A stretch of DNA of 7,546 nt from Acidimicrobiia bacterium (GCA_025934385.1 JAICYE010000093.1:1-7546); one strand, 5' to 3'. Positions 1-5,902 are shown, counted from the stretch's first letter. Numbers and translations: made by a program. Notes: generated by a model from the letters alone, not told the origin.

Positions 1-30
1 AGGTCGTGATGAGGCACGCGCTGGAATGCG

Positions 31-120
31 TCATTCGCGGGCGAAGTCGTAGCCGCCGTTGCACGACGGGACGAGCGCCACCGTCCCGACCGTCAGCGCG
101 ACGAGCATCCGATGGGGCAT
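31..120 (-). CDS. possible 29-aa lipoprotein-like peptide
   Basis: A short ATG reading frame begins four bases after the TAG stop of the upstream cytochrome gene and ends in TGA. The peptide reads MPHRMLVALTVGTVALVPSC followed by NGGYDFARE. This is a basic start, a hydrophobic stretch and a single Cys at residue 20, resembling a lipoprotein signal, although VPSC is a poor lipobox because Pro sits at -2. If processed, only about 10 residues would remain on the lipid-modified Cys. There is no clear Shine-Dalgarno sequence, so translation would depend on coupling to the cytochrome gene. It could also be a decayed remnant of a longer lipoprotein, or chance. No family is recognised. Confidence 0.3.
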   Translation of the reverse strand: MPHRMLVALTVGTVALVPSCNGGYDFARE

Positions 121-124
121 CGCC

Positions 125-1084
125 CTACAGCGACAGCAGGAACTCCGTCAGGTCGTCGAGCTCCGCATCGGTGAAACGCAGCTGGAAGCGGGCGTTGTAG
201 AACGGCAGGACGACGGTGCGGAGCGCCTGGCGGGCGGAGGCCGGTCCCGCGGGGGCGCCCTCGACGCCACCGGAACCCTGGTGGAAGTACGGCGCAGTGA
301 AGCGGAGCCCGATGAGGGACGGGGTATCGAACCCGATCGGGTGGCCGTCCCGGTTGACCTCGCCGAGGTCGGCGGGGTCGCCGAACGGCGTCGGGCCGAT
401 GCGGTGCGGCTTGTTGTCGGTGAAGAACTTCCCCTCGTGGCAGGTGGCGCAGGCGGCGCTGGCGTTGGGCCCGAACTCGCCGCCGGGGTCGCGGATCGGA
501 CGCAGGTCCCGGAAGAGATGCTCGCCCCGGGCGGCCTTGGCAGGGTCGAAGTCCACGCCCGGCACGGCCTTGGGCGGCGTGATGGTCAGCATGAAGGCGG
601 CCAGGGCGTCGAGTTCCCGGCCCGTCGGCTCCCGGGCGGCGTACATCTCCAGCGGCGACATGATCGCTCCCCGGGCCTGGTTCTGCAGCGTCGGGTTGCG
701 GCCGTCCCAGCCGAACGGAGCGGTGCAGCACAGGCCGAAGAGGTGGGGCGTCTGCCGCCGGGCCAGCGGCTGGGCGCCGACCGGCCCGACGAGGTGCGTG
801 CGTCCGTCGGTGAAGCCCGGGCCGGTGTGACAGGAGGAACAGGCCAGCCGCTGGCCCGTCGCCTCCGTGCCCTGGCTCGGCCGCTGGCCCCAGGCGTCGG
901 TCGAGGAGAACAGCTCCTTCCCGAGCGCCACGAGTTGACGCTGCTCCTCGGGGCTCGTCGAACTGGCGGCGGGCGTGGCGGCGGGCGTGGCGGCCGCCGA
1001 CCGGCGCGCCCCGCCGGCCCAGGCGAAGGCGGCCACGCCCAGGACGAACGGGATCAGCAGGACGGCGCGCCGCCCGTGCCTCAC
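125..1084 (-). CDS. di-haem cytochrome c peroxidase / MauG-like protein
   Basis: A predicted 319-aa extracytoplasmic di-haem c-type cytochrome of the CCP/MauG superfamily. Members reduce H2O2 or perform high-valent-iron oxidations. Residues 1-~32 form an N-terminal signal or anchor (basic start, then VLLIPFVLGVAAFAWA), followed by an Ala/Thr/Pro linker. Two haem-attachment motifs are visible: CSSCH (82-86) and CATCH (212-216). Each is followed by the superfamily's TP.L/TAP-type segment (QTPHLFGL..TAPFGWDG near 111-128; DTPSLIGL..TAPYFHQG near 253-270). I chose the GTG start because it gives a GTGA overlap with the stop of the upstream copper oxidase gene, implying translational coupling. An in-frame ATG 39 bases further upstream (1123) would add 13 polar residues ahead of the signal. 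Whether it is a true peroxidase or a MauG-like maturase cannot be decided from sequence. The family call is firm. Confidence 0.9.
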   Translation of the reverse strand: MRHGRRAVLLIPFVLGVAAFAWAGGARRSAAATPAATPAASSTSPEEQRQLVALGKELFSSTDAWGQRPSQGTEATGQRLACSSCHTGPGFTDGRTHLVGPVGAQPLARRQTPHLFGLCCTAPFGWDGRNPTLQNQARGAIMSPLEMYAAREPTGRELDALAAFMLTITPPKAVPGVDFDPAKAARGEHLFRDLRPIRDPGGEFGPNASAACATCHEGKFFTDNKPHRIGPTPFGDPADLGEVNRDGHPIGFDTPSLIGLRFTAPYFHQGSGGVEGAPAGPASARQALRTVVLPFYNARFQLRFTDAELDDLTEFLLSL

Positions 1085-3321
1085 ATCACCAGATTCGGAC
1101 GGATCGGACCGTTGACCGGCCACCGCCAGGCGGCCGGCACGGCGGTGAGATCCAGCCTGGCCGTCCGCTGCTGCACCGCCCCGACAGCCGGCGTGGCGGC
1201 GGCGACCGCCTGGTTGGCGGCGGTGCCGGCCGGACCGAGATAGGTGGGCTCGCCCCGGGGGCCGCCGGACGGGGGCGTGGCCGACCCGCCGGTGATGCCG
1301 GGGAAGTCATCGCGGAACGGCTGCAACGCCTCGGCGGCGTTGTTCCGATCGCTGACGAACACGGTGCGGGCGACCGACGGCGTCAGCCCGCCGGGGTTGT
1401 CCCGGTTGATGAAGAGGTAGTAAGCGCCGGGCGGGGCGATCGTGCCGCCGGGCGGGGCCGTCACCTCGAGGTGGTCTCCGCTGGTCCGGTGGAAGGCCAG
1501 CTCGACCGTCCGGGCGTTGCTGTCCATGGCGTGCTGCTGGCTCGGGGGCTTGATCAGCACGACCGACTTCACCGCGGCGGCGTCCGGCGTGTCGAGGCCG
1601 AACGTCTCGCCCCAGGCGATCCCCGCCGGAGCGTGGGTTATCTTCGGCCGCGGGCCCCGGAACAGGTAGGGCGGGCTGTAGATCTCGAAGCTCGAGTCGC
1701 GGTTGTCGTTGGCGAACGGACCGCCCACCGTGCGGTTCGGGCCGAACAGCGTCCCGATGGGGGACACCCCGCCGAGCAGCACCCGGCCGTCGGCCAGGAG
1801 GGTGCCGCTGTAGTGGTAGGAGCGGTCCCGGGCCTGCGACGCCACCTTCGTCCACTTGCCGGTGCCGGGATCGTAGATCTCCGCCGAGTGGACGGGGACG
1901 TCGAAGCCGGGCGTCTCGGTGTGGCTGTTGCGGGCCCCGGCCATGGCGAGGACGGTGCCGTCGGGCAGCGGGATGCCGGCCGGCGACCAACGAGCCTCGT
2001 TCAGGTTGCCGGTCATGTCGTTGGTCACGTGCCCGGCCATGTCCACGGTGGTGAGTGTGGAGAACGGCACGGCCACGTACCCCCCGGGCGACGGGCCGAG
2101 GGCGCCGCCGAACACCAGGACGGTCGCCTTGTCGTAGGGGGGCTTGAGCGGCAGCATGACCGAGGACGGGATGTCGCGGGCCATGCCGAACGGGGCGAGG
2201 CCGGTGACCTGCCAGGTCTTCTTGGCCGGGTCGTAGAGCTGCTGGAGGCCCCACAGCGCCTCGTCGACCCCCTCACCTTCGGGCGCCCACATCTCCCCGG
2301 CACCGGGGTAGAAGATCTGGCCGTTGGGCATCAGGTGCAGCCGGGCGATGAACGGTAGCGAGTTCTCCGACTGCGGCCCGACGTAGTTCTCCGTCCACTG
2401 GTTGGTGGCCGGATCGAAGGTCTCGGTGCGGCGTACGCTCCCGAGCTGCGTCGGTTTGATGAGCCGGATCACCCCGCTGGCGACGAGGAACTTCCCGTCG
2501 GGCAGCTCCACCAGCGTGGGGTACCAGCGGGGGTGGTGCATGTCCCCCACCACGCTGAAGTTGTTGGTGGCCGGGTCGAAGATGCGGGTGGTCTTGAGCC
2601 CGCCGAGCTCGATCGCCCCGACGTCGGCCGGGTCGCCGTGGGACCGCTGCATCAGGGCGGGCTCGTTGTACCAGTCGATACCGCCGGCGATCAGGACCCG
2701 CCCGTCCGCCATCCCCGCCAGGTCGGAGCAGAACAGGTCCATGTCGTTCCAGTTGTGGTCGTTGGGCGAGTTGTTGGGCCGGTGCCCCGGCCCTCCCAGC
2801 GCCGCCCACGTGCTGCCGACGAGGCCGTCACCCGCCTGGCCGGGGACGCCGGCCGTGCCGAGCGGGTCGTCGCTCCAGCGCTGGTTGGGCTTTTCGTGGT
2901 TCGTGCCCCCGCCCGTGGAGGGCGTCGGGACCTGGAACGTCGGGCTGCCGCCCCGCACGTCGAGGACGCGGGCCTCGTCGTTCTGGGCCATCGGGGACAT
3001 CTGCCAGCCGTAGGACTGGTCGACGTTCTCGTTCCCCTCGAGCCCGTCCCAGTAGAGGACGCGGCCGTCGGGCAGGGCGATCATGTCGGACGCCGCCGGC
3101 TTGCAGCGGAGCTGGCCGTTCTCCCAGCCCTCCTTCTGGATGGGCTGGCAGCGTGGGACGGCCGCGCCGCCCTCCTCGAACGGTTGGATCCAGGCTCCGA
3201 CCTTGGCCAGGGCCGAGTCGATTGTCGGGTCCGCCGCGCTCGGCCGGGGCAGCGCCACGAGGCTCGTGACGACGACCAGCGCCGAGGCCAGGGCGGAAGC
3301 TCGCCCACGATGCCGCCGCAT
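1081..3321 (-). CDS. secreted galactose/glyoxal oxidase-like radical copper oxidase (Kelch + DUF1929)
   Basis: A predicted 746-aa secreted mononuclear copper radical oxidase; relatives oxidise alcohols or aldehydes with O2 and release H2O2. Residues 1-30 are a signal peptide ending near PSAA. A Kelch beta-propeller runs from about 78 to 520, with repeated LPDGRVL/ADGRVLLGG blades. A galactose-oxidase-like C-terminal domain (DUF1929) spans about 557-656, then an Ala/Pro/Gly-rich tail. By motif comparison with galactose oxidase the active site is complete: Cys198 (LFCSD) and Tyr267 (PRWYP) for the thioether cofactor, Tyr502-His503 (SYHYSG), and His597 (QQHAMD). The RWYP form resembles glyoxal oxidases. 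The ATG start is chosen for its strong Shine-Dalgarno (GGGGAGGAAGACA-ATG) and the signal peptide. An in-frame ATG at 3396 and a longer frame to 3543 are less likely. First gene of the operon; substrate unknown. Confidence 0.92.
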   Translation of the reverse strand: MRRHRGRASALASALVVVTSLVALPRPSAADPTIDSALAKVGAWIQPFEEGGAAVPRCQPIQKEGWENGQLRCKPAASDMIALPDGRVLYWDGLEGNENVDQSYGWQMSPMAQNDEARVLDVRGGSPTFQVPTPSTGGGTNHEKPNQRWSDDPLGTAGVPGQAGDGLVGSTWAALGGPGHRPNNSPNDHNWNDMDLFCSDLAGMADGRVLIAGGIDWYNEPALMQRSHGDPADVGAIELGGLKTTRIFDPATNNFSVVGDMHHPRWYPTLVELPDGKFLVASGVIRLIKPTQLGSVRRTETFDPATNQWTENYVGPQSENSLPFIARLHLMPNGQIFYPGAGEMWAPEGEGVDEALWGLQQLYDPAKKTWQVTGLAPFGMARDIPSSVMLPLKPPYDKATVLVFGGALGPSPGGYVAVPFSTLTTVDMAGHVTNDMTGNLNEARWSPAGIPLPDGTVLAMAGARNSHTETPGFDVPVHSAEIYDPGTGKWTKVASQARDRSYHYSGTLLADGRVLLGGVSPIGTLFGPNRTVGGPFANDNRDSSFEIYSPPYLFRGPRPKITHAPAGIAWGETFGLDTPDAAAVKSVVLIKPPSQQHAMDSNARTVELAFHRTSGDHLEVTAPPGGTIAPPGAYYLFINRDNPGGLTPSVARTVFVSDRNNAAEALQPFRDDFPGITGGSATPPSGGPRGEPTYLGPAGTAANQAVAAATPAVGAVQQRTARLDLTAVPAAWRWPVNGPIRPNLVM

Positions 3322-3383
3322 TGTCTTCCTCCCCTGTGGGTTTGGGGGCCTTTCTAGTCGCCGATGACCCGTCAGGGAAAGCT
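3322..3383 (-). promoter_or_regulatory. leader and possible promoter of the copper oxidase operon
   Basis: On the minus strand this short leader holds a TAGAAA hexamer (3351-3356) that could act as a -10 element, giving a transcript start about 23 bases before the ATG. It is followed by a strong GGGGAGGA ribosome binding site. No convincing -35 hexamer is present at the expected distance. The ribosome binding site is clear; the promoter assignment is tentative. Confidence 0.35.
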
Positions 3384-3418
3384 CCCGAACGCGCATCACC
3401 GCCTCCGGCGGGTCGCCC
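3384..3418. repeat. partial copy (35 nt) of the 185-nt intergenic element
   Basis: These 35 bases, beginning CCCGAACGCGCATCACCGCC, match 4673-4707 perfectly and agree with the start of the third copy at 5684. Identity stops abruptly at both sides. Read on minus it ends with a GGAGG followed five bases later by ATG (3396), in frame with the copper oxidase gene. Read on plus it forms the left flank of the ATPase cassette. Confidence 0.9.
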
Positions 3419-3460
3419 CCGACAACCGTCCCGCCAAAAGGACCCGGCCCTTGTTCATGG

Positions 3461-3502
3461 CTACCAGTATCAGGTAGTGAACTACTACCGATAAATGGTA
3501 GT
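3461..3502. promoter_or_regulatory. operator-like array of CTACC/GGTAG half-sites over the ATPase start
   Basis: Two inverted repeats with identical geometry lie 24 bp apart centre to centre: CTACC-N7-GGTAG (3461-3477) and ACTACC-N7-GGTAGT (3484-3502). Between them GTAGT-GA-ACTAC (3474-3485) forms a third, overlapping palindrome. The ATPase ATG at 3495 sits in the spacer of the second site, so a bound repressor would cover the initiation region. A TTGTTC at 3451 might be a -35 element, but no good -10 is seen. The array is a local AT-rich island in very GC-rich DNA, which supports a regulatory role. Confidence 0.6.
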
Positions 3503-4604
3503 GTGGGTCGTGGACGAGACGCCGTTCCCCCACTACGGGCCATTGGACGCCGAGCAGGTCACCGGCCGGGACGAGGAAGCGGCCGATCTGGTCGGCCGGT
3601 TGCTCCAGCGGCGGCCGGTGGCACTGGTCGGTCCCCGCCGCTTCGGGAAGACCAGCCTGCTCCGGCACGCGCTCTGGCGGCTCGACGAGGTCGAGCCGAC
3701 CAGCGCGGTGTGGGTCGACCTGTACGGCGTGACCTCGCCGGCCGACTTCGCGGTCCGCCTCGATCAGGCGCTGGTGACCGTGCGAGGGCCACTCCGGGAG
3801 GTCCTCGACAGCATCGCCGGCGGCCTGTCGGTCCAACTCGGCGTGCTCCACGTCGAGCTCCGGCGGGCGAGCCGAGGCCTGGACCCGGTCGGGGCCGTCC
3901 ACGGCTTGCTCGACGTCCTGCTGCGGGCGGCGACACGAGAACGCGTCGTCCTGGCGCTCGACGAGTTCGCCGACGTGGCCGACGTCAACGGCCTCGAAGC
4001 GTTGCTCCGAACCCATCTTCAGCACCATTACCGGAGCCTGGGGCTCGTCTTCGCCGGCTCCCGGCCTTCGATGATGCGCACCATCTTCGGCCACCGTGAC
4101 CGGCCCTTCTTCGCCCAAGCCGACGTCGTCGAGGTCGGGCCGCTCTCCCGGGCGGCCGTCACCACCTTGATCCACGAAGGTTTCGCCGCCACCGGCCGGC
4201 GGGCCGGCCCCGTGGCCATGCGGGTCGTCAGCTTCGGACAGGGACATCCTCAGCGCTGCATGCTCCTTGCCGACTCCGCCTGGCAACGCACCCCGGAGGG
4301 GTCCGAAGCGACCGACGAGACCTGGGAGGCGGCACTGGCCGGGGTCTGCCAGGCCGTCGCCGGCACGCTCAGCGCCCTCTACGCCGAACTGCCCGGCGCC
4401 CAGGGCCCCGTGCTGCGAGCCGTCGCCCGCACCGGCTCTCCGTTCGCGGCCGCCGAAGCCCGCTTCCACGACCTGTCCAACAGCTCGATCACCGTCGCTC
4501 GCGACGCGCTGGTTCGCGACGGTCATCTCACCCGGCACGACGACGGCAAGGTCACCATCGTCGATCCCTTGCTGGCCGACTGGTTGCGGCGGACCTTCCT
4601 GTAG
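3495..4604 (+). CDS. STAND/archaeal-type AAA+ ATPase with C-terminal winged helix
   Basis: A predicted 369-aa cytoplasmic P-loop ATPase of the archaeal-ATPase/MNS (STAND) group; members are signalling or regulatory switches, often mobile or defence-associated. The N-terminus FPHYGP...VTGRDEE (11-28) matches the family's GR-E-E entry motif. Walker A is GPRRFGKT (46-53). Walker B is VVLALDE (151-157), and FAGSRPS (187-192) lies at the sensor-1 position. Residues about 303-365 look like a winged helix (ITVARDALVRDGHLTRHDDG...VDPLLADWLRR). Length is typical. No Shine-Dalgarno precedes the ATG, so the transcript may be leaderless; the GTG at 3501 is an alternative start. The gene stands alone on the plus strand, divergent from the copper oxidase operon, with operator-like palindromes over its start and 35-bp direct repeats on both sides. 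The partner or signal is unknown. Confidence 0.85.
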   Translation: MVVWVVDETPFPHYGPLDAEQVTGRDEEAADLVGRLLQRRPVALVGPRRFGKTSLLRHALWRLDEVEPTSAVWVDLYGVTSPADFAVRLDQALVTVRGPLREVLDSIAGGLSVQLGVLHVELRRASRGLDPVGAVHGLLDVLLRAATRERVVLALDEFADVADVNGLEALLRTHLQHHYRSLGLVFAGSRPSMMRTIFGHRDRPFFAQADVVEVGPLSRAAVTTLIHEGFAATGRRAGPVAMRVVSFGQGHPQRCMLLADSAWQRTPEGSEATDETWEAALAGVCQAVAGTLSALYAELPGAQGPVLRAVARTGSPFAAAEARFHDLSNSSITVARDALVRDGHLTRHDDGKVTIVDPLLADWLRRTFL

Positions 4605-4670
4605 CCCAGACCGCGCCGGTGCCGGGGCGGGGCTCTTCAACGCCTGACGACGCCGGTTCCCCGCTCACCC

Positions 4671-4856
4671 GGCCCGAACGCGCATCACCGCCTCCGGCGG
4701 GTCGCCCGGGCTGGCTGGGGACAGCCCTGCGACTACGACACCTGAGGCGGTGAGGACCCTGCGAGCGGGATCGCAGGAGGCACGTCCATCACGATACGGA
4801 AACCCCTGATCGGGCAACAGCCCGCTACCCGGCATCTCAGGGGTGGGGCCACCCCT
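4671..4856. repeat. 185-nt structured intergenic element, copy 2 (full length)
   Basis: Matches 5682-5873 over its length, including a perfect 98-nt block (4707-4804 versus 5719-5816), with one single-base indel before it and scattered changes after. Self-complementary parts visible: TCACCGCCTC (4685-4694) with GAGGCGGTGA (4744-4753), 10 bp; GGGCTG/CAGCCC (4708-4713, 4722-4727); CCTGCGA/TCGCAGG with a six-base loop (4758-4777); CGGGC-AACA-GCCCG (4811-4824); CCCCTGA/TCAGGGG (4803-4809, 4837-4843). It fills the gap between the ATPase 3' end and the 3' end of the small secreted protein gene. A non-coding RNA, cis-regulator or MITE-like repeat are all possible. I do not recognise a known family. 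Confidence 0.85.
4839..4856 (-). terminator. GC hairpin after the small secreted protein gene
   Basis: AGGGGTG-GGGC-CACCCCT is a perfect 7-bp hairpin lying about 14 bases beyond the TAG stop at 4871 on the minus strand. It lacks a U-tract, so it is only a weak candidate for an intrinsic terminator or a transcript-stabilising stem. It coincides with the end of element copy 2. Confidence 0.35.
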
Positions 4857-4870
4857 ACCGCCGGCCGGCC

Positions 4871-5059
4871 CTATTCCTCGCCGCAGTTCTCCGGGCCGTG
4901 GTCGTACCGCCAGGAGCCGTAGTGGTAGTGGGACCCCCGGTAGTTGTAGCCCCAGTTGTCCCACCCGTACTGGCAGTGGTTGTGCTGGGCGAGGGCCGCC
5001 GCCGGGGTTCCCAGGACGACGAGACTTCCCAGCACAGCGACGGCGAAAAGACGTCTCAT
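4871..5059 (-). CDS. small secreted His/Tyr/Trp/Gly-rich peptide
   Basis: A 62-aa protein with a clear signal peptide (MRRLFAVAVLGSLVVLGTPAAALA, cleavage near residue 24). The mature 38-residue peptide contains six Tyr, three Trp, five His, many Gly and two Cys (29 and 59) that could form one disulfide bridging the whole peptide. The central repeats of Tyr/Trp spaced by Gly or Asn (YGWDNWGYNY; SHYHYGSWRY) recall metal-binding or structural aromatic-rich secreted peptides, but I recognise no family. The ATG is preceded by AGGGGG at a suitable distance. It starts 36 bases after the stop of the 172-aa gene and probably shares its transcript. A GC hairpin and the structured repeat follow. The signal peptide makes it likely to be a real gene. 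Confidence 0.7.
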   Translation of the reverse strand: MRRLFAVAVLGSLVVLGTPAAALAQHNHCQYGWDNWGYNYRGSHYHYGSWRYDHGPENCGEE

Positions 5060-5095
5060 GAGGCCCCCTTGGATCGCCTGAGCGTCAGAGGGACC

Positions 5096-5614
5096 TTACC
5101 CAGGTTGGCCGTCTGGCTGCGCCGGGCCCCAGCCAGCGAGACAGAGCCGGGGATCGCTGAGGAGCACCTCGCGGGCCGCACCGGCCGCCGGCATCGCCTC
5201 GGCCACGACCAGACTCAGCGTGCAGCGCACACCGGCGGCGGGATGCTCGGCGAGGACGGCGTCGAGGACTCCTCGCAGGTCATCCGCCGAAGGGTCTTCG
5301 AAGCGCTCGCCGAGCTCCGACTCGAAGGTGTCGAGGACCCCCGTCGAGAGCCGCTCCACCACCGCCGACAGGCGGGCCCCCGACCGCTTCCGCAACGCGC
5401 CGGCGAGGAGCCCCGCCAGGTTCTTCAGCCGCCGGGGGTCGAGCTTGCTCCCGAGGAGGTCCTTGACGACCTCGGTGGCGAGCGCCGGCGGAAGGCCTCG
5501 CAGAAGCCGGTCGAGGTCCTCCGGCGACAGCTCGCCGACGGCGTCGTCGAGGAGACGCCGCCCATTCTCCTCGAGGTCGCGCCCTTCGTCGCTCCCGGCG
5601 GCTTCTCCGGCCAT
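5096..5614 (-). CDS. 172-aa helical hypothetical protein
   Basis: An acidic N-terminus (MAGEAAGSDEGRDLEENG) leads into amphipathic helices rich in Leu, Asp/Glu and Arg: LSPEDLDRLLRGLPPALATEVVKDLL, then LKNLAGLLAGALRKR and LRGVLDAVLAEHP. No signal peptide or membrane segment is seen, so it is probably cytoplasmic. The L-P-P spaced helices superficially resemble MgtE-N/FliG-type superhelical segments, but this is too weak for a family call. I chose the ATG at 5614 because TACGCT (5621-5626) lies exactly where a -10 element would sit for a leaderless transcript starting at the ATG's A. An in-frame ATG at 5665 would add 17 Pro/Arg-rich residues. It is followed after 36 bases by the small secreted protein gene, and element copy 3 lies upstream. 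Overlapping frames on plus have less natural composition. Function unknown. Confidence 0.65.
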   Translation of the reverse strand: MAGEAAGSDEGRDLEENGRRLLDDAVGELSPEDLDRLLRGLPPALATEVVKDLLGSKLDPRRLKNLAGLLAGALRKRSGARLSAVVERLSTGVLDTFESELGERFEDPSADDLRGVLDAVLAEHPAAGVRCTLSLVVAEAMPAAGAAREVLLSDPRLCLAGWGPAQPDGQPG

Positions 5615-5620
5615 GCTGCA

Positions 5621-5626
5621 AGCGTA
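5621..5626 (-). promoter_or_regulatory. candidate -10 element for a leaderless transcript
   Basis: On minus the hexamer TACGCT fits TAnnnT and is followed by six bases and then ATG, the spacing expected when transcription starts at the start codon. No Shine-Dalgarno precedes this ATG, which agrees. No convincing -35 box is visible. Confidence 0.4.
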
Positions 5627-5681
5627 TTCCGGCCTCGGCGCCCACCCCGGCACTGGGGGAGGCACTGTCCCTTGGCCGTCG

Positions 5682-5873
5682 GGCCCGAACGCGCATCACC
5701 GCCTCCGGCGGTCTCGCTCGGGCTGGCTGGGGACAGCCCTGCGACTACGACACCTGAGGCGGTGAGGACCCTGCGAGCGGGATCGCAGGAGGCACGTCCA
5801 TCACGATACGGAAACCGCCGATCGGGCAACAGCCCGCTACCCGGCGTCTTGGGGGTGGGGTCAGCACCACCCC
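5682..5873. repeat. 185-nt structured intergenic element, copy 3 (full length)
   Basis: Same orientation as copy 2, about 1,011 bp away, with the same internal stems. Against copy 2, the closing stem CCCCTGA/TCAGGGG becomes CCGCCGA/TTGGGGG: one T-A pair is replaced by C-G, one G-C by G-T, and one pair is lost. It occupies most of the gap between the 74-aa secreted protein gene and the 172-aa gene. Read on minus, it ends with GGAGG and an ATG (5696) that opens no plausible protein, out of frame with the 172-aa gene. Confidence 0.85.
5852..5873 (-). terminator. GC hairpin after the 74-aa secreted protein gene
   Basis: GGGGTGG-N8-CCACCCC is a perfect 7-bp stem about 30 bases past the TGA at 5903 on minus. 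It is the counterpart of the hairpin at 4839-4856, again without a U-tract. The loop differs from copy 2 while the arms are kept, which suggests the stem matters. Confidence 0.35.
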
Positions 5874-5902
5874 GGTCCGGGCGGGCGGGACCGGTTTGAC
5901 GG

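Noticed and set aside
1..30. Another gene at the left edge
   Set aside because: Too little sequence for a supported call on either strand.
59..1243. 394-codon open frame on plus across the cytochrome gene
   Set aside because: Gly/Arg/Ala-rich shadow with no domain. The minus frame has two CxxCH motifs and family segments.
1471..2358. 295-codon open frame on plus inside the copper oxidase gene
   Set aside because: Antisense shadow of a clear Kelch/DUF1929 protein; composition is unlike a natural protein.
3322..3543. Longer start for the copper oxidase at 3543
   Set aside because: It would place 74 unrelated residues before a clear signal peptide and overlap the divergent ATPase start. The ATG at 3321 has a strong Shine-Dalgarno.
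3396..4640. 414-codon open frame on minus across the ATPase
   Set aside because: The plus strand encodes Walker A/B and a winged helix in family order; the minus product is Asp/Gly/Pro/Arg-rich without motifs.
4785..4843. Element as a c-di-GMP-I (GEMM) riboswitch, from the ACGATACGGAAACC stretch
   Set aside because: The following GAAA tetraloop stem and receptor segments are absent or misplaced; the resemblance is limited to a few bases.
4665..4964. Element copy 2 as a protein-coding gene (minus)
   Set aside because: The similar frame in copy 3 is broken by an indel, the 98-nt identity has no codon-position bias, and the product has no recognisable fold.
4898..5899. 333-codon open frame on plus across the small genes and element copy 3
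   Set aside because: It crosses the repeat and both minus genes, begins with a Val/Pro-rich low-complexity stretch, and shows no domain.
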